In this document: one piece after another, positions 46,071-55,689 of the stretch
Layout: each line of letters starts with the position of its first letter
Numbering within the stretch: position 1 is the stretch's first letter
Assembly: GCA_051748565.1 (NCBI GenBank)
Contig: JBNJHN010000003.1
Coordinates: 1-64,000, forward strand
DNA: 64,000 nucleotides
Source of the DNA: SKPH01 sp051748565
GTDB lineage: Bacteria; Bacillota; Dethiobacteria; DTU022
Direction: 5' to 3'
Made by a program: the position numbers and the translations under genes
Notes under the pieces: generated by a model
The model's input: only the letters and a program-made list of their open reading frames with translations
What the model was told of the DNA's origin: nothing
Database searches by the model: none

Positions 46071-47819
46071 TTGAAAAAACTAATGACAGGAAACGAAGCT
46101 TTTGCCTATGGGGCATATATTAACGGGGTTCGGGTCGGAGCGGCTTATCCGGGCACTCCCAGTTCGGAAATCATGGATAACTTTTCTAAATATCCGGGAG
46201 TTTTCGCCGAATGGTCTCCCAATGAAAAGGTGTCCTTGGACGTGGCTATCGGGGCAGCATATTCAGGTACTAGGGCCATGTGTGCAATGAAACATGTCGG
46301 TTTGAATGTTGCGGCCGACTCGTTTTTTTATGCCGTTTACACAGGAATAAAGGCCGGACTGGTAATTGTTTGTGCTGATGATCCCGATATGCACAGCTCA
46401 CAGAACGAGCAGGATAACCGGAATTATGCAAAATTTGCTAAATGTGCTATGCTGGAGCCCTCTGACAGCGAGGAAGCAAAGGAATTTACAGGTATTGCTT
46501 TGGATATGAGTGAACAATTTGAAGCACCGGTTTTAGTCCGCAGCGTAACCAGGCTTTCTCATTCTTCTTCACCGGTGGAGGTAACTGAAACAAGTCCTCC
46601 ACCTCCTCCGGAGGAACCACCCTTCTATGAGCGTGATGCGCAGAGATATGTAATGGTTCCCTCAAACGCCCGCCGCCGTCACCCGGTGGTTGAGGAACGT
46701 TTGAAAAAAATGGCTGAATTTGCCGAAACTATGCCGATTAATTATATCGAACCGGGAGATAAGAGCCTTGGTATTGTCAGTGCCGGGGTAAATTACCAGT
46801 ACGCTAAAGAGGTCTTTCCAAATGCTACTTTTTTAAAGCTTGGCATGGTTTATCCTCTGCCGGAAAAACTAATCCGCGAGTTTGCTTCACAGGTGGAGAC
46901 AGTTATAGTAGTGGAAGAACTTGATCCGTTCCTGGAAGAGCAGCTGAAGCTGATGAGTATCGAGGTCAGGGGCAAAGATATATTTCCCATGATTGGTGAG
47001 TTTAGCCCATCCCTGGTCAGGCGATGCGCTGTAGATGCCGGTCTGATCGAAAGTCCGGAAATACCAACGGAAATTAATACAAACCTGGAGCGGCCGATCC
47101 GGCCTCCAATGCTTTGCCCCGGTTGTGGTCACCGTTCCCTTTTCCACGTCCTAAGAGAAGCCGGAGTTTTGATCACAGGCGATATCGGCTGCTATACACT
47201 GGGTTGGGCCCCTCCGCTAAGTGGTATGCATACTACGGGGTGTATGGGTGCAAGTATCGGTGTTGCCCATGGTATCGATAAGGGCGGTGTGAAAGATGAT
47301 GTAGTTGCCGTCCTGGGGGATTCCACTTTTCTACACTCCGGTATCCACCCGCTTATTGATGTTTTATATAACCGGGGCAATACAACTACCATTATTTCTG
47401 ATAACAGTGCAACAGCTATGACCGGTTTTCAGGAACACCCGGGAACCGGTAAAACACTGCAAAATAAAACGACAAAGCATGTAGATGCTGAGAAACTGGT
47501 CCGGGGTATCGGCTTTGAGAAAGTCGATATCTGTGATCCCTATGAAATTGACCGAATGGCAGAAATACTGCAGGATCATTTGAAGAGCGGAGAACCTTCT
47601 GTAATAATCGCCCGTCACCCTTGTGTGCTGAATGCGAAAGAAAAAAAGGAACCGCCTGTAGTCGATCCGGAGATTTGTATTAACTGTGGAATCTGCCTGG
47701 ATATCGGCTGCTCCCCTCTGGTTCAGGAAGCTGAACATATACGTATTGATACCATGTTATGCAATGGTTGCGGTCTTTGTGTTAAGGTTTGTCCCCAGGA
47801 GGCCATTATCGAGCAGTAA
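46071..47819 (+). CDS. iorA: indolepyruvate ferredoxin oxidoreductase alpha subunit
   Basis: A 582-residue thiamine-diphosphate enzyme subunit. The N-terminal half has AAYPGTPSSEI, the TPP region has CPGCGHRS and GDIGCYTLG, and the C-terminus has two ferredoxin-like motifs, CINCGICLDIGC and CNGCGLCVKVCP. IorAB oxidatively decarboxylates aryl pyruvates (indolepyruvate, phenylpyruvate) to aryl-acetyl-CoA and reduces ferredoxin. TTG at 46071 after GAGGAGGATTAAC is preferred over an upstream start. Followed closely by iorB. Reduced ferredoxin made here could feed the Bam system; this is inference. Confidence 0.92.
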   Translation: MKKLMTGNEAFAYGAYINGVRVGAAYPGTPSSEIMDNFSKYPGVFAEWSPNEKVSLDVAIGAAYSGTRAMCAMKHVGLNVAADSFFYAVYTGIKAGLVIVCADDPDMHSSQNEQDNRNYAKFAKCAMLEPSDSEEAKEFTGIALDMSEQFEAPVLVRSVTRLSHSSSPVEVTETSPPPPPEEPPFYERDAQRYVMVPSNARRRHPVVEERLKKMAEFAETMPINYIEPGDKSLGIVSAGVNYQYAKEVFPNATFLKLGMVYPLPEKLIREFASQVETVIVVEELDPFLEEQLKLMSIEVRGKDIFPMIGEFSPSLVRRCAVDAGLIESPEIPTEINTNLERPIRPPMLCPGCGHRSLFHVLREAGVLITGDIGCYTLGWAPPLSGMHTTGCMGASIGVAHGIDKGGVKDDVVAVLGDSTFLHSGIHPLIDVLYNRGNTTTIISDNSATAMTGFQEHPGTGKTLQNKTTKHVDAEKLVRGIGFEKVDICDPYEIDRMAEILQDHLKSGEPSVIIARHPCVLNAKEKKEPPVVDPEICINCGICLDIGCSPLVQEAEHIRIDTMLCNGCGLCVKVCPQEAIIEQ

Positions 47820-47863
47820 GCCAATGCAAACTTTAATTAAAAATCCGAGAAGGAGGCATCGAT

Positions 47864-48448
47864 ATGAATAATATTGACTTTTTAATGGCCGGGGTCGGAG
47901 GCCAGGGTACAATACTGGCCAGCAATATTCTGGCACAAGTAGGCCTGAATTTAGGCTATGATGTTAAGAAAGCTGAAGTGCATGGAATGGCACAGCGGGG
48001 GGGACAGGTCGACAGCCATGTGCGCTGGGGTGAAAAAGTGCATTCCCCGCTGGTGGAAGAAAACAACGTTGATTACATTATTGGTTTTGAAATGTTGGAG
48101 GCATCCCGCTTTCCGCACTTTTTAAAGCAGGGTGGTACGGCTCTAGTTAATGACTATCGCATCAACCCGCCTGTGGTAAATCTTGGTACTGCCACATATC
48201 CGTCAAAAGAGGAAATTGAAGCTCTCCTGCTCAGCAGGGCTGGAAAAGTATATTGGATAGAAGGCACGGACATCGCCAGGGATTTGGGAAATCCCGCCAT
48301 GGTCGGCGTGGTGCTGCTTGGCGCTCTATCAAATCTCGTCGGAGGTGATCAGGAAATTTGGCTTAAAGTTATCGGGCAAATGGTTCCGCCCAGGTTTGTA
48401 GAACTTAATAAAGAAGCTTTTTTAGCGGGTCGAAAAGCTACCATTTAA
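47864..48448 (+). CDS. iorB: indolepyruvate ferredoxin oxidoreductase beta subunit
   Basis: A 194-residue gamma-domain subunit with GVGGQGTILAS and VHGMAQRGGQVDSHVRWG, both typical of IorB. ATG after GAAGGAGGC. It lies 44 bases after iorA, and together they form the complete enzyme. Confidence 0.92.
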   Translation: MNNIDFLMAGVGGQGTILASNILAQVGLNLGYDVKKAEVHGMAQRGGQVDSHVRWGEKVHSPLVEENNVDYIIGFEMLEASRFPHFLKQGGTALVNDYRINPPVVNLGTATYPSKEEIEALLLSRAGKVYWIEGTDIARDLGNPAMVGVVLLGALSNLVGGDQEIWLKVIGQMVPPRFVELNKEAFLAGRKATI

Positions 48449-48483
48449 AGAATATAAAGTCATTTTATTAAGGAGGGAAAACG

Positions 48484-50049
48484 ATGAATTTTGCTTCCTA
48501 CGGCATTATTAATGCGAAAAAGTATCCGGATAAGGAATTTTTAGTTGAGTGCACTCCTTCAATCAAGAAAAGGAGGGTGCTTACATGGAAAAAGTTTAAT
48601 GAAGAAACCAACCGCGTGGCTAATTATTTACAACAGCAGCTTGGAGTTAAAAAAGGTGATTTCGTAATGCATCTTCTGATGAACAGCCTTGAATGGATTG
48701 TTACCTACCATGCTATTCTTAGGGTTGGAGCGGTTGCGGTTCCCCTTAATTTCCGTTTTGCATCCACAGATATTAAGTATGCCGCTGATGCCAGCAGTCC
48801 GAAAGTTTTTATCCTGGGAGAAGGGTTTTTAGAGAAAGTCGAGCCGATCCGCAAGGAAATGGAAACCGTTACCTCCTACATCTGTATCGGCGACAATGTT
48901 CCTGCGGAAATGATTCCATACTCGGAAGTTTTAAGCAATTCCAGTTTGGAAGATGTTCTCGTTGAGGTAGATGACGCTGATCCGGCGGAATTGATGTTTA
49001 CTTCTGGAACGACCGGTCCGCCCAAACCCGTTTGCCAGGCTCATCAAACCCTTTATCAGATCGGTATCGGTAATGCTCTGACTTATGCTGAAGGCCATGA
49101 GACAGTTTACCTGGCTGCACACCCCCTTTATCACAGCGGAAGCTTATTTTTATCTTTCCCCAGCTACCTGGCCGGGGGAAAAATCGTGCTGCTCCTGGAA
49201 ATTGACGACCCCAAATATCTTCTCGAAACAATTGCAGATGAAAAAATTAACAACGGTTGGGTAACGGTTCCGACCATGTCCGATTCGATTAATGCAATCA
49301 AAAAAGGGATCATTGAAGTTGACCAGTATGATTTTTCTCACGTAACCGGGAATATCGTTATCGGTGCCCAACCGGTGCCTTCCACATTGTTCAAAGATAT
49401 GAAGAAGCTGCTGCCTTTCAGGACCGGGAATATTTACGGGATCACAGAAGGCGGCGGCGGAGGGACGCTTAATCTTTATGATGATGAAGTATTAAACCGG
49501 CCGGGTTCTATTGGTACTCCGACTTTTAACGTGGCAGCCCGGGTTGTAGATGATAATGGGAACGATGTTCCGGTTGGAGAGGTCGGCGAACTGCTGTTGA
49601 AAGGACCTCGCAACATGAAGGAATATTTTAAGAATCCCGAAATGACCGCCAGGGCGATCCGCGATGGTTGGCTTTATACAGGGGACCTGGTACGCCAGGA
49701 TGAAGATGGCTTTATTTATATCGCCGATCGCAAAAAAGACCTGATTATCAGGGGAGGCGAAAACATTTTCCCGGTCGAAATTGAAGATGTTTTGCGCCGA
49801 AACCCGAAAATCGCCGATGTGGCGGTGATTGGTCACCCACACGAGCGTTATGTGGAGATCGCGATGGCTGTTGTACAGCTCTACCCGGAAGAAACAATGA
49901 ATGAACAGGAAGTGGTTGATTTCTGCAAAGAAGAAGGGTTGGCCAGGTATAAATGGCCGGAAAAAGTTGTTTTTGCTCCAGTCATGCGTAATGTAACCGG
50001 TAAGATAGACAAACCCCGCCTAAGGATAGAGTATATAAGCGGCGAGTAA
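48484..50049 (+). CDS. AMP-forming acyl/aryl-CoA ligase
   Basis: A 521-residue ANL-superfamily ligase. The ATP loop is FTSGTTGPPKP (about residue 171), YTGDLV and DRKKDLIIRGGENIFP follow, and the C-terminal catalytic Lys is in GKIDKPRLR. It follows iorB by 35 bases, preceded by AAGGAGGG, and ends at a terminator. Substrate could be benzoate, phenylacetate or a fatty acid; benzoate-CoA ligase (BamY-type) is possible since a benzoyl-CoA reductase is present, but motifs do not settle it. Confidence 0.85.
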   Translation: MNFASYGIINAKKYPDKEFLVECTPSIKKRRVLTWKKFNEETNRVANYLQQQLGVKKGDFVMHLLMNSLEWIVTYHAILRVGAVAVPLNFRFASTDIKYAADASSPKVFILGEGFLEKVEPIRKEMETVTSYICIGDNVPAEMIPYSEVLSNSSLEDVLVEVDDADPAELMFTSGTTGPPKPVCQAHQTLYQIGIGNALTYAEGHETVYLAAHPLYHSGSLFLSFPSYLAGGKIVLLLEIDDPKYLLETIADEKINNGWVTVPTMSDSINAIKKGIIEVDQYDFSHVTGNIVIGAQPVPSTLFKDMKKLLPFRTGNIYGITEGGGGGTLNLYDDEVLNRPGSIGTPTFNVAARVVDDNGNDVPVGEVGELLLKGPRNMKEYFKNPEMTARAIRDGWLYTGDLVRQDEDGFIYIADRKKDLIIRGGENIFPVEIEDVLRRNPKIADVAVIGHPHERYVEIAMAVVQLYPEETMNEQEVVDFCKEEGLARYKWPEKVVFAPVMRNVTGKIDKPRLRIEYISGE

Positions 50050-50061
50050 CCAAAAAAATCA

Positions 50062-50096
50062 TGTGGGGAGCTGGGCGCTTCCCACACAAATTTTTT
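50062..50096 (+). terminator. rho-independent terminator after the ligase gene
   Basis: TGTGGGGAGC pairs with GCTTCCCACA (one G-T pair) around a 5-base loop; a run of six T residues follows four bases later. It ends the 38.7-50 kb run. Confidence 0.75.
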
Positions 50097-50162
50097 ATAT
50101 AACCTGTCTGCATTTCAAATTCAAAATACAATAAAAGTGAAAGATAAAGTTGAGGTGCCCTG

Positions 50163-51344
50163 ATGGCGCGGATCGCAGACGGATGGAAAGTGGCGCTTGC
50201 CGGAACAGGTGTTAATTTTTTTATGAGTATCCCTTATGCCTGGAGCATCATTGCCAGCGGTCTTAACCAGCAGCTGGGCTGGAGTCCGGTCCAGGCAGCT
50301 TTTCCATACACGGTTTTTCTGATCAGTTATTCTTTATTTATGGCCCCGGTTGGCAGGTGGCAGGACAGGGTAGGCCCACGCCGCGTTGTAACCATTGGCG
50401 GTTTCGTTTTAGGTGGCTCATCGCTTTTAAGCGCACTTTTTCTTTGCCCGGTAGGATTGGCGATCCTGTGGGGTGGGGTTTACGGTTTTGGAGCAGCATG
50501 CTGTTATGCTTCTGCAACCCCGGCAGCTATGAAATGGTTTGCGCCGGAAAAAAAAGGACTTGTTGCAGGGGTGGTAGTAACCGGTTCAGGTATTTCCGCA
50601 TTTCTAATGGCTCCACTGGTTTATTATCTGGCTGGTTTTGGTATGAGGATTACCTTCCTTATTCTCGGCCTTTTGCTGTTAGTTGGCATAACCTCTCTGT
50701 CTCGTTTTATCAATAACCCTCCCGATTATTTTGCCCGGTCAAAATATTTAACCTTATCAGGACCTTGGTACAGAATGTTTTTGGTTCCTCAGATTATTAT
50801 GCTCTGGCTTATGTTCTGGGTTACAACCGGGATAGGGGTTACCTTTGTTACCCATCTTGATACTATGGCCCGGGTTCAGGCATCCTTTGGACTGGGGTAT
50901 GTCCTGGTGGCATTATTTGCTTTTTTTAATGCAGTTGGAAGAATAACCGCAGGGCTTGTAACTGATCGGATCGGGCCCAAAAGAGCAATGACGCTGGACT
51001 TCAGCATTACTCTGCTGGCTCTTATTATGCTTTTACAGGTTTCTTCTCCATTCTCACTGGGATTCATTGTTTCGATTCTGGGATTGGCATATGGTGGGCT
51101 ATATACTCTTTTTCCGGCAGCCATTGCCGTATATTTCGGGGAAAAAGATCTGGGTTTGATTTACGGTTTAATTTTTACGGCACTGGGGGCAGGTGGCATG
51201 TTTCCCCTGATCACGGGTTACCTTTTTGACCGACAGGGTGACTTTTTTGGCGCTTATATCGTTTTGGTTATCGCCTCCGCGGCAGTATTGCTTTTATCTT
51301 TCTTCCTGAAAAAACCGATTGAAGAAAAGGCAATCCTAAATTAA
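50163..51344 (+). CDS. MFS transporter, oxalate/formate antiporter-like family
   Basis: A 393-residue protein with about twelve membrane helices. PYAWSIIASGLNQQLGW and GRWQDRVGPRRV match the OFA/monocarboxylate branch of the major facilitator superfamily. Such proteins move monocarboxylates such as formate, oxalate or aromatic acids. ATG after TTGAGGTGCC. The location between acyl-CoA ligase genes suggests uptake of the acid to be activated. Confidence 0.82.
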   Translation: MARIADGWKVALAGTGVNFFMSIPYAWSIIASGLNQQLGWSPVQAAFPYTVFLISYSLFMAPVGRWQDRVGPRRVVTIGGFVLGGSSLLSALFLCPVGLAILWGGVYGFGAACCYASATPAAMKWFAPEKKGLVAGVVVTGSGISAFLMAPLVYYLAGFGMRITFLILGLLLLVGITSLSRFINNPPDYFARSKYLTLSGPWYRMFLVPQIIMLWLMFWVTTGIGVTFVTHLDTMARVQASFGLGYVLVALFAFFNAVGRITAGLVTDRIGPKRAMTLDFSITLLALIMLLQVSSPFSLGFIVSILGLAYGGLYTLFPAAIAVYFGEKDLGLIYGLIFTALGAGGMFPLITGYLFDRQGDFFGAYIVLVIASAAVLLLSFFLKKPIEEKAILN

Positions 51345-51401
51345 ACCCCCTGGCTGCTGAAGCTGTAAGTCGAATTTAACATATATTAAATATTTGTAAT
51401 T

Positions 51402-52973
51402 CTAAGACCCGTATTTATCCCGCAGGACACGATGCAGAATTTTACCAGTTGCAGTAAGCGGCATTTCTTCGTCCCCGATAAAATCTATAGATTTTGGCCG
51501 TTTGTAACCGGCAATTTTATCCTTACAGTATGTGATAATTTCGATGGCAAGCTCTTCAGATGGTATATATCCCTTGTATAAAACAATTATGGCTTTGACG
51601 GCTTCGCCCCATTTTTCATCGGGGACCCCTATTACCGCAACATTCTTTACAGAAGGATGAGTGGCTACAGCATTTTCAACTTCAGAAGGGTAAACATTTT
51701 CTCCGCCCGTGATAATCATGTTCTGCTTTCGATCGACCAGGTAATAGTAACCCTCTTCGTCTCTCATGGCCATATCCCCGGCAGAGCACCACCTGCCGTG
51801 AAAAGCTGCAGCAGTTTTCTCAGGGTCTTTCCAGTATTCTTTAAATACAATTGGAGAACAACTGTAAAGTTCTCCTACTGTACCTTCAGGTACCTCTTCT
51901 TTATTTTCATCCAGTAGTTTGATTCGGTTACTGCCGAAGATTTCCCGCCCAATAGATCCGAGCTTGGCAAACTGTTCTTCCGGGCGCAGGTAGGTAACCA
52001 GGCCGGCTTCTGTAGAACCGTAAGCTTCCCAGAGTTCCGCCGATTTAAAATAATCCATAATTGAAAGCTTCAATTCTTTTCTGGCCGGTGCGGAAGAAAT
52101 TAACAACTGCCTGATACAGCTTACATCATATTTATGCTTTACTTCTTCCGGTAATCCGAGAATCATAATATAATGCGTCGGGACCAGCGAAGTGTATGTG
52201 ATTTTATATTCGGAAATTGTTTTCAACAAATCTTCGGGATCGAAGGTAACCATACTGTAGACCATAACCGGTGCCGCCAGAAGAGTATACGCAAATGAGT
52301 AGTAGATCGAGTTTACATGACACATGGGCATTACCAGTAATATTTTATCATCAGGCCTGACTCCCATATTGATGTTGCTGAGCAGGTATTGGGCGCAATA
52401 ACTTTCATGAGTCCTGACTGCACCTTTTGGTTTCCCGGTGGTTCCGGAAGTATACATAATCGTCCATGTATCCGCTGAGTCAACCATTACGTCGGGTTCC
52501 CCGGCCGGGCTGTTTTCAATAAATTTTTCATAATCGATAAACCCTTCCGGATCTTCGCCATTCCCGATGGAAATAAAATTAGCAGGAGAAATGGTCTTTA
52601 AATTATCTCGTATGCTGTTGACTCCTTCAATAAAAGGACTTTCCACTATGAAAGCCTTACACTCTGCATGATTGACTATGTATTCATATTCCAGCGGTGT
52701 CAGTCGGAACATTATTGGTACAACCACCTGGCCTCCCTTGGCACAGGCCGCGTAGATCTCCATCCATTCGACCCTGTTATAAGCAATGACAGCAACCCGA
52801 TCCCCGTATCCGACTCCCATATTTTCCAACCCGTTGGCAATCCGGCATGACCTGTCATTCCATTCTTTGAAAGAAAAACTTTTATTTTTATCCTGGCAGC
52901 CCAATCGTTCGGGATACTTTAAAGCATTAGTCCTAAGGGCGGTCCCCACGTGCATCCAATTACTTAAAGTCAT
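51402..52973 (-). CDS. AMP-forming acyl-CoA ligase (long-chain-type)
   Basis: A 523-residue ANL ligase with YTSGTTGKPKGAV, the SAGDMAM region, DRKQNMIITGGENVYP and the C-terminal GKILHR Lys. It resembles fatty-acid and cinnamate-type CoA ligases. It is the only minus-strand gene between 38.7 and 62 kb and is divergent from the 3-hydroxyacyl-CoA dehydrogenase gene. The start ATG has a GGAG site. Substrate unknown. Confidence 0.83.
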   Translation of the reverse strand: MTLSNWMHVGTALRTNALKYPERLGCQDKNKSFSFKEWNDRSCRIANGLENMGVGYGDRVAVIAYNRVEWMEIYAACAKGGQVVVPIMFRLTPLEYEYIVNHAECKAFIVESPFIEGVNSIRDNLKTISPANFISIGNGEDPEGFIDYEKFIENSPAGEPDVMVDSADTWTIMYTSGTTGKPKGAVRTHESYCAQYLLSNINMGVRPDDKILLVMPMCHVNSIYYSFAYTLLAAPVMVYSMVTFDPEDLLKTISEYKITYTSLVPTHYIMILGLPEEVKHKYDVSCIRQLLISSAPARKELKLSIMDYFKSAELWEAYGSTEAGLVTYLRPEEQFAKLGSIGREIFGSNRIKLLDENKEEVPEGTVGELYSCSPIVFKEYWKDPEKTAAAFHGRWCSAGDMAMRDEEGYYYLVDRKQNMIITGGENVYPSEVENAVATHPSVKNVAVIGVPDEKWGEAVKAIIVLYKGYIPSEELAIEIITYCKDKIAGYKRPKSIDFIGDEEMPLTATGKILHRVLRDKYGS

Positions 52974-53240
52974 ATTTGTTCCAACTCCCGAATTAGATTT
53001 TATCTTTAAACTTTTTAAATATCACTATCGCCATAATTTTTATTCTTCACTTTTAAATTATTCCCTTCCGAATAATCGTTTTAAAACAAGAGGTAACCCG
53101 TTTATCACTCTTATGATGCAAAAATCCCTCTTTTAGGTGATAGCCAAATTTAATCATATTTTATAATATTAAGTCAATGGCGAACAATTTTTATCTTCTG
53201 TATGAAAAATTCTTAAAAAAATTAAGGAGGGAATATCCAG

Positions 53241-54092
53241 GTGGTTATTTCTAAAATTGGCATACTGGGCGCCGGTGCAATGGGTGGGGGTATAGCCCAG
53301 GTAGCGGCCCAGTCCGGGTTTGAAGTTGTTCTATGCGATGTAGAGATGTCTTTCGTTGATCGGGCTCTTACAAAAATGACGGCATTTTTGGATAAAAGCA
53401 TTGAAAAAGGCCGATTAACCGAGGAACAGAAGGCTGAAAGTTTATCTCGGATAACTCGTACGATCTCTATTTCTGATTTTAATTCCGTCGATCTGGTGAT
53501 TGAAGCAATTATTGAAGATCTCGAGCAAAAAAAGAAAGCGTTGAGTGAACTTGAGCAGGTATGTAAACCGGGAGCGCTCCTGGCTTCAAATACTTCTTCA
53601 ATGTCGATTACTGTGCTGGCCGGCGCCACAAAGAGGCCGGAACTTTTTGCCGGTATGCATTTCTTTAACCCGCCGGCACTGATGAAGCTCGTTGAAATCA
53701 TCAGGGGCTATTACACCAGTGATGAAACAATTGCCGCGCTTGAAACTGTAGCAAAGAAAATGGGTAAGATTACTGTGGAAGTGAAGAAGGATTCCCCGGG
53801 ATTTATTGTAAACCGAATTTTGATTGCCCAGTTTGCTGAAGCGATCCGCCTCCTGGAGGAAGGTGTGGCTTCACCGGAAGATATCGATACGGCAATAAAG
53901 ACAGGGCTTAATTACCCCATGGGTCCATTTGAGCTTCAGGATTTTACCGGGGTTGATATTGCTTATTTCGTAATGAACTACTTTTATGATGAATTCAAGG
54001 AAACACGCTGGAATCCGCCGCAGGCAATCAAAGCATTGATCAGAGCGGGCAGGCTTGGTAAAAAAACCGGTGCCGGCTGGTATGATCATTAG
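53241..54092 (+). CDS. 3-hydroxyacyl-CoA dehydrogenase (second copy)
   Basis: A 283-residue paralogue of the dehydrogenase encoded at 13008. GAGAMGGGIA binds NAD, MHFFNPPA holds the catalytic His, and the C-terminus ends GAGWYDH. GTG start after AAGGAGGG. Being close to bamA, it may act on 3-hydroxypimeloyl-CoA, the product of BamA, but this is positional inference. Confidence 0.9.
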   Translation: MVISKIGILGAGAMGGGIAQVAAQSGFEVVLCDVEMSFVDRALTKMTAFLDKSIEKGRLTEEQKAESLSRITRTISISDFNSVDLVIEAIIEDLEQKKKALSELEQVCKPGALLASNTSSMSITVLAGATKRPELFAGMHFFNPPALMKLVEIIRGYYTSDETIAALETVAKKMGKITVEVKKDSPGFIVNRILIAQFAEAIRLLEEGVASPEDIDTAIKTGLNYPMGPFELQDFTGVDIAYFVMNYFYDEFKETRWNPPQAIKALIRAGRLGKKTGAGWYDH

Positions 54093-54142
54093 ATTCAGGT
54101 TTTATTACCCGCTATGAATATGTTTTGCCCTGAAGGAGGAAG

Positions 54143-55447
54143 ATGAATATAATGGCTTTTTTTGAGCAAAAATGGGAAACCATGCCTCAGGATGAATTGC
54201 AGGAAATACAGTTGGATAAGTTTAAAAAGCAAGCCCGGCTTGTTTATGGAAACCAGTTTATTAAAGAACGCTTTGATCAAGCCGGGTTACATCCCGGCGA
54301 AGTCAAGGATTGGGAGGATATCAGGAAGGTGCCTTTTATGACCAAGGACGACCTGCGTGAGAATTATCCTACCGGTCTTGTTTCCGGGGACTGGAACGAT
54401 GTTTACCGTGTGCATATGACCTCTGGAACTACAGGGGTGCCAACCCCAATGGTTTATAGCAAGAATGATCTCCATGTCTGGGCCAGGTGCATGGCACGAA
54501 ACTTTGTTGGGGGTGGATTGCGCAAAGAAGATGTTGTCCAACAGGCACACGGGCTGGGGCTTTTCACCGGTGGATTTGGTTTTCATTACGGGCTTGAACT
54601 GGTCGGAGCTAAAGTTATCCCTACCGGAGCAGGTGGTACCGAGAGACAGCTGCGGTTAATGCAGGAATGGGGGACAACTGTATTTACCGGAACTCCTTCT
54701 TATGCAGCTTATATGGCCGAATTTGCCTTGGAACACGGGATCGATCCGGTGAAAGATTTGAAACTACGGCTCGGTTTTCATGGTGGAGAACCTTGTTCTG
54801 ACGAGCTTATGGATAGAATTAATTCTCGTCTCGGCTACAAAGCTCATGGTGGAGGAATGAGGCGCTGCTATGGATTGACCGAAATGGGTGGGCCGATTGC
54901 CATGGATTGTGAAAACGGAAGCGGAATACATATCTGGGCCGATCATTACCTGGCGGAAGTGCTTGATCCGGAAACACATGAAAATGTGGAAAAGGGGCGG
55001 CCGGGAGAACTGGTTATCAGCAATCTTAGTTTCGAGGTGATGCCCTTACTGCGTTACCGTACCGGCGATAATGTCGTGATCAGCACCGATACCTGTGAAT
55101 GCGGCCGAACCCATCCGCGAATTGTTCAATTTGTCGGGCGGTTGGATGACATGATTTTAGTCAGCGGAACAAATGTATATCCAAGTCAGGTTGAACATAT
55201 TTTATTGAATCATAGCGAACTTAGTGAAAACTGGCAGCTTGTAGTGGGCGATAAAAAGGGGTTACACACACTGAAAATTGAAATTGAACCTGTAGCCGGA
55301 GTTCATATCGATGAGCAATTCTTAGCATCAGTGGAAAAAGAGCTTCACCAGTGCCTTGCCATAAAGTGCCCGATTGTGATTCAACCCCTGGGCAGCCTGC
55401 CCAGGTTTGAAGGAAAAGCAGTTCGGGTTATAGATCAGCGTACTTAA
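54143..55447 (+). CDS. phenylacetate-CoA ligase-like AMP-forming ligase
   Basis: A 434-residue PaaK-family ligase, shorter than the other two ligases here, as usual for the phenylacetate-CoA ligase group. Motifs: TSGTTGVPTP, YGLTEMGGP, LRYRTGDNV with a CECGRTHPRI segment, and the C-terminal GKAVRV Lys. Two starts compete: ATG 54143 lies only three bases after AAGGAGG, ATG 54152 about twelve. Several PaaK-like ligases in anaerobes activate benzoate or phenylacetate. It ends immediately before the second repeated box. Confidence 0.85.
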   Translation: MNIMAFFEQKWETMPQDELQEIQLDKFKKQARLVYGNQFIKERFDQAGLHPGEVKDWEDIRKVPFMTKDDLRENYPTGLVSGDWNDVYRVHMTSGTTGVPTPMVYSKNDLHVWARCMARNFVGGGLRKEDVVQQAHGLGLFTGGFGFHYGLELVGAKVIPTGAGGTERQLRLMQEWGTTVFTGTPSYAAYMAEFALEHGIDPVKDLKLRLGFHGGEPCSDELMDRINSRLGYKAHGGGMRRCYGLTEMGGPIAMDCENGSGIHIWADHYLAEVLDPETHENVEKGRPGELVISNLSFEVMPLLRYRTGDNVVISTDTCECGRTHPRIVQFVGRLDDMILVSGTNVYPSQVEHILLNHSELSENWQLVVGDKKGLHTLKIEIEPVAGVHIDEQFLASVEKELHQCLAIKCPIVIQPLGSLPRFEGKAVRVIDQRT

Positions 55448-55543
55448 CCGAAGGTGTTAGCCCTGTTTTCACTCTTTTTTAATCTCGAATCCATGCTTTT
55501 AAGGGATATTTTTATTGGTTTGCATTGGGTAAGCTTAAAGTAA
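55448..55543 (+). promoter_or_regulatory. copy 2 of the ~95-bp bam-operon box
   Basis: Starts directly after the ligase stop codon. Shares CCGAAGGTGTTAGC, TTTTCACTCTTTTTT, ATCCATGCTTTTAAGGGAT and TAAGCTTAAAGTAA with copy 1. It ends about 150 bases before the DUF35-bamA-dch-had genes. Confidence 0.65.
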
Positions 55544-55689
55544 ATGTCGATAGAGCCCGAAAAATTCTATAATACCCGCAGTTTTATTGAAAAAGGTTTT
55601 TTTCTTTGTATGAAGAAATATTTAAGCACTTTGTTTGCAATCAATCCATGATATTTTCAAAAATGATCTGTTCCGGGGAGGGTGATAGA

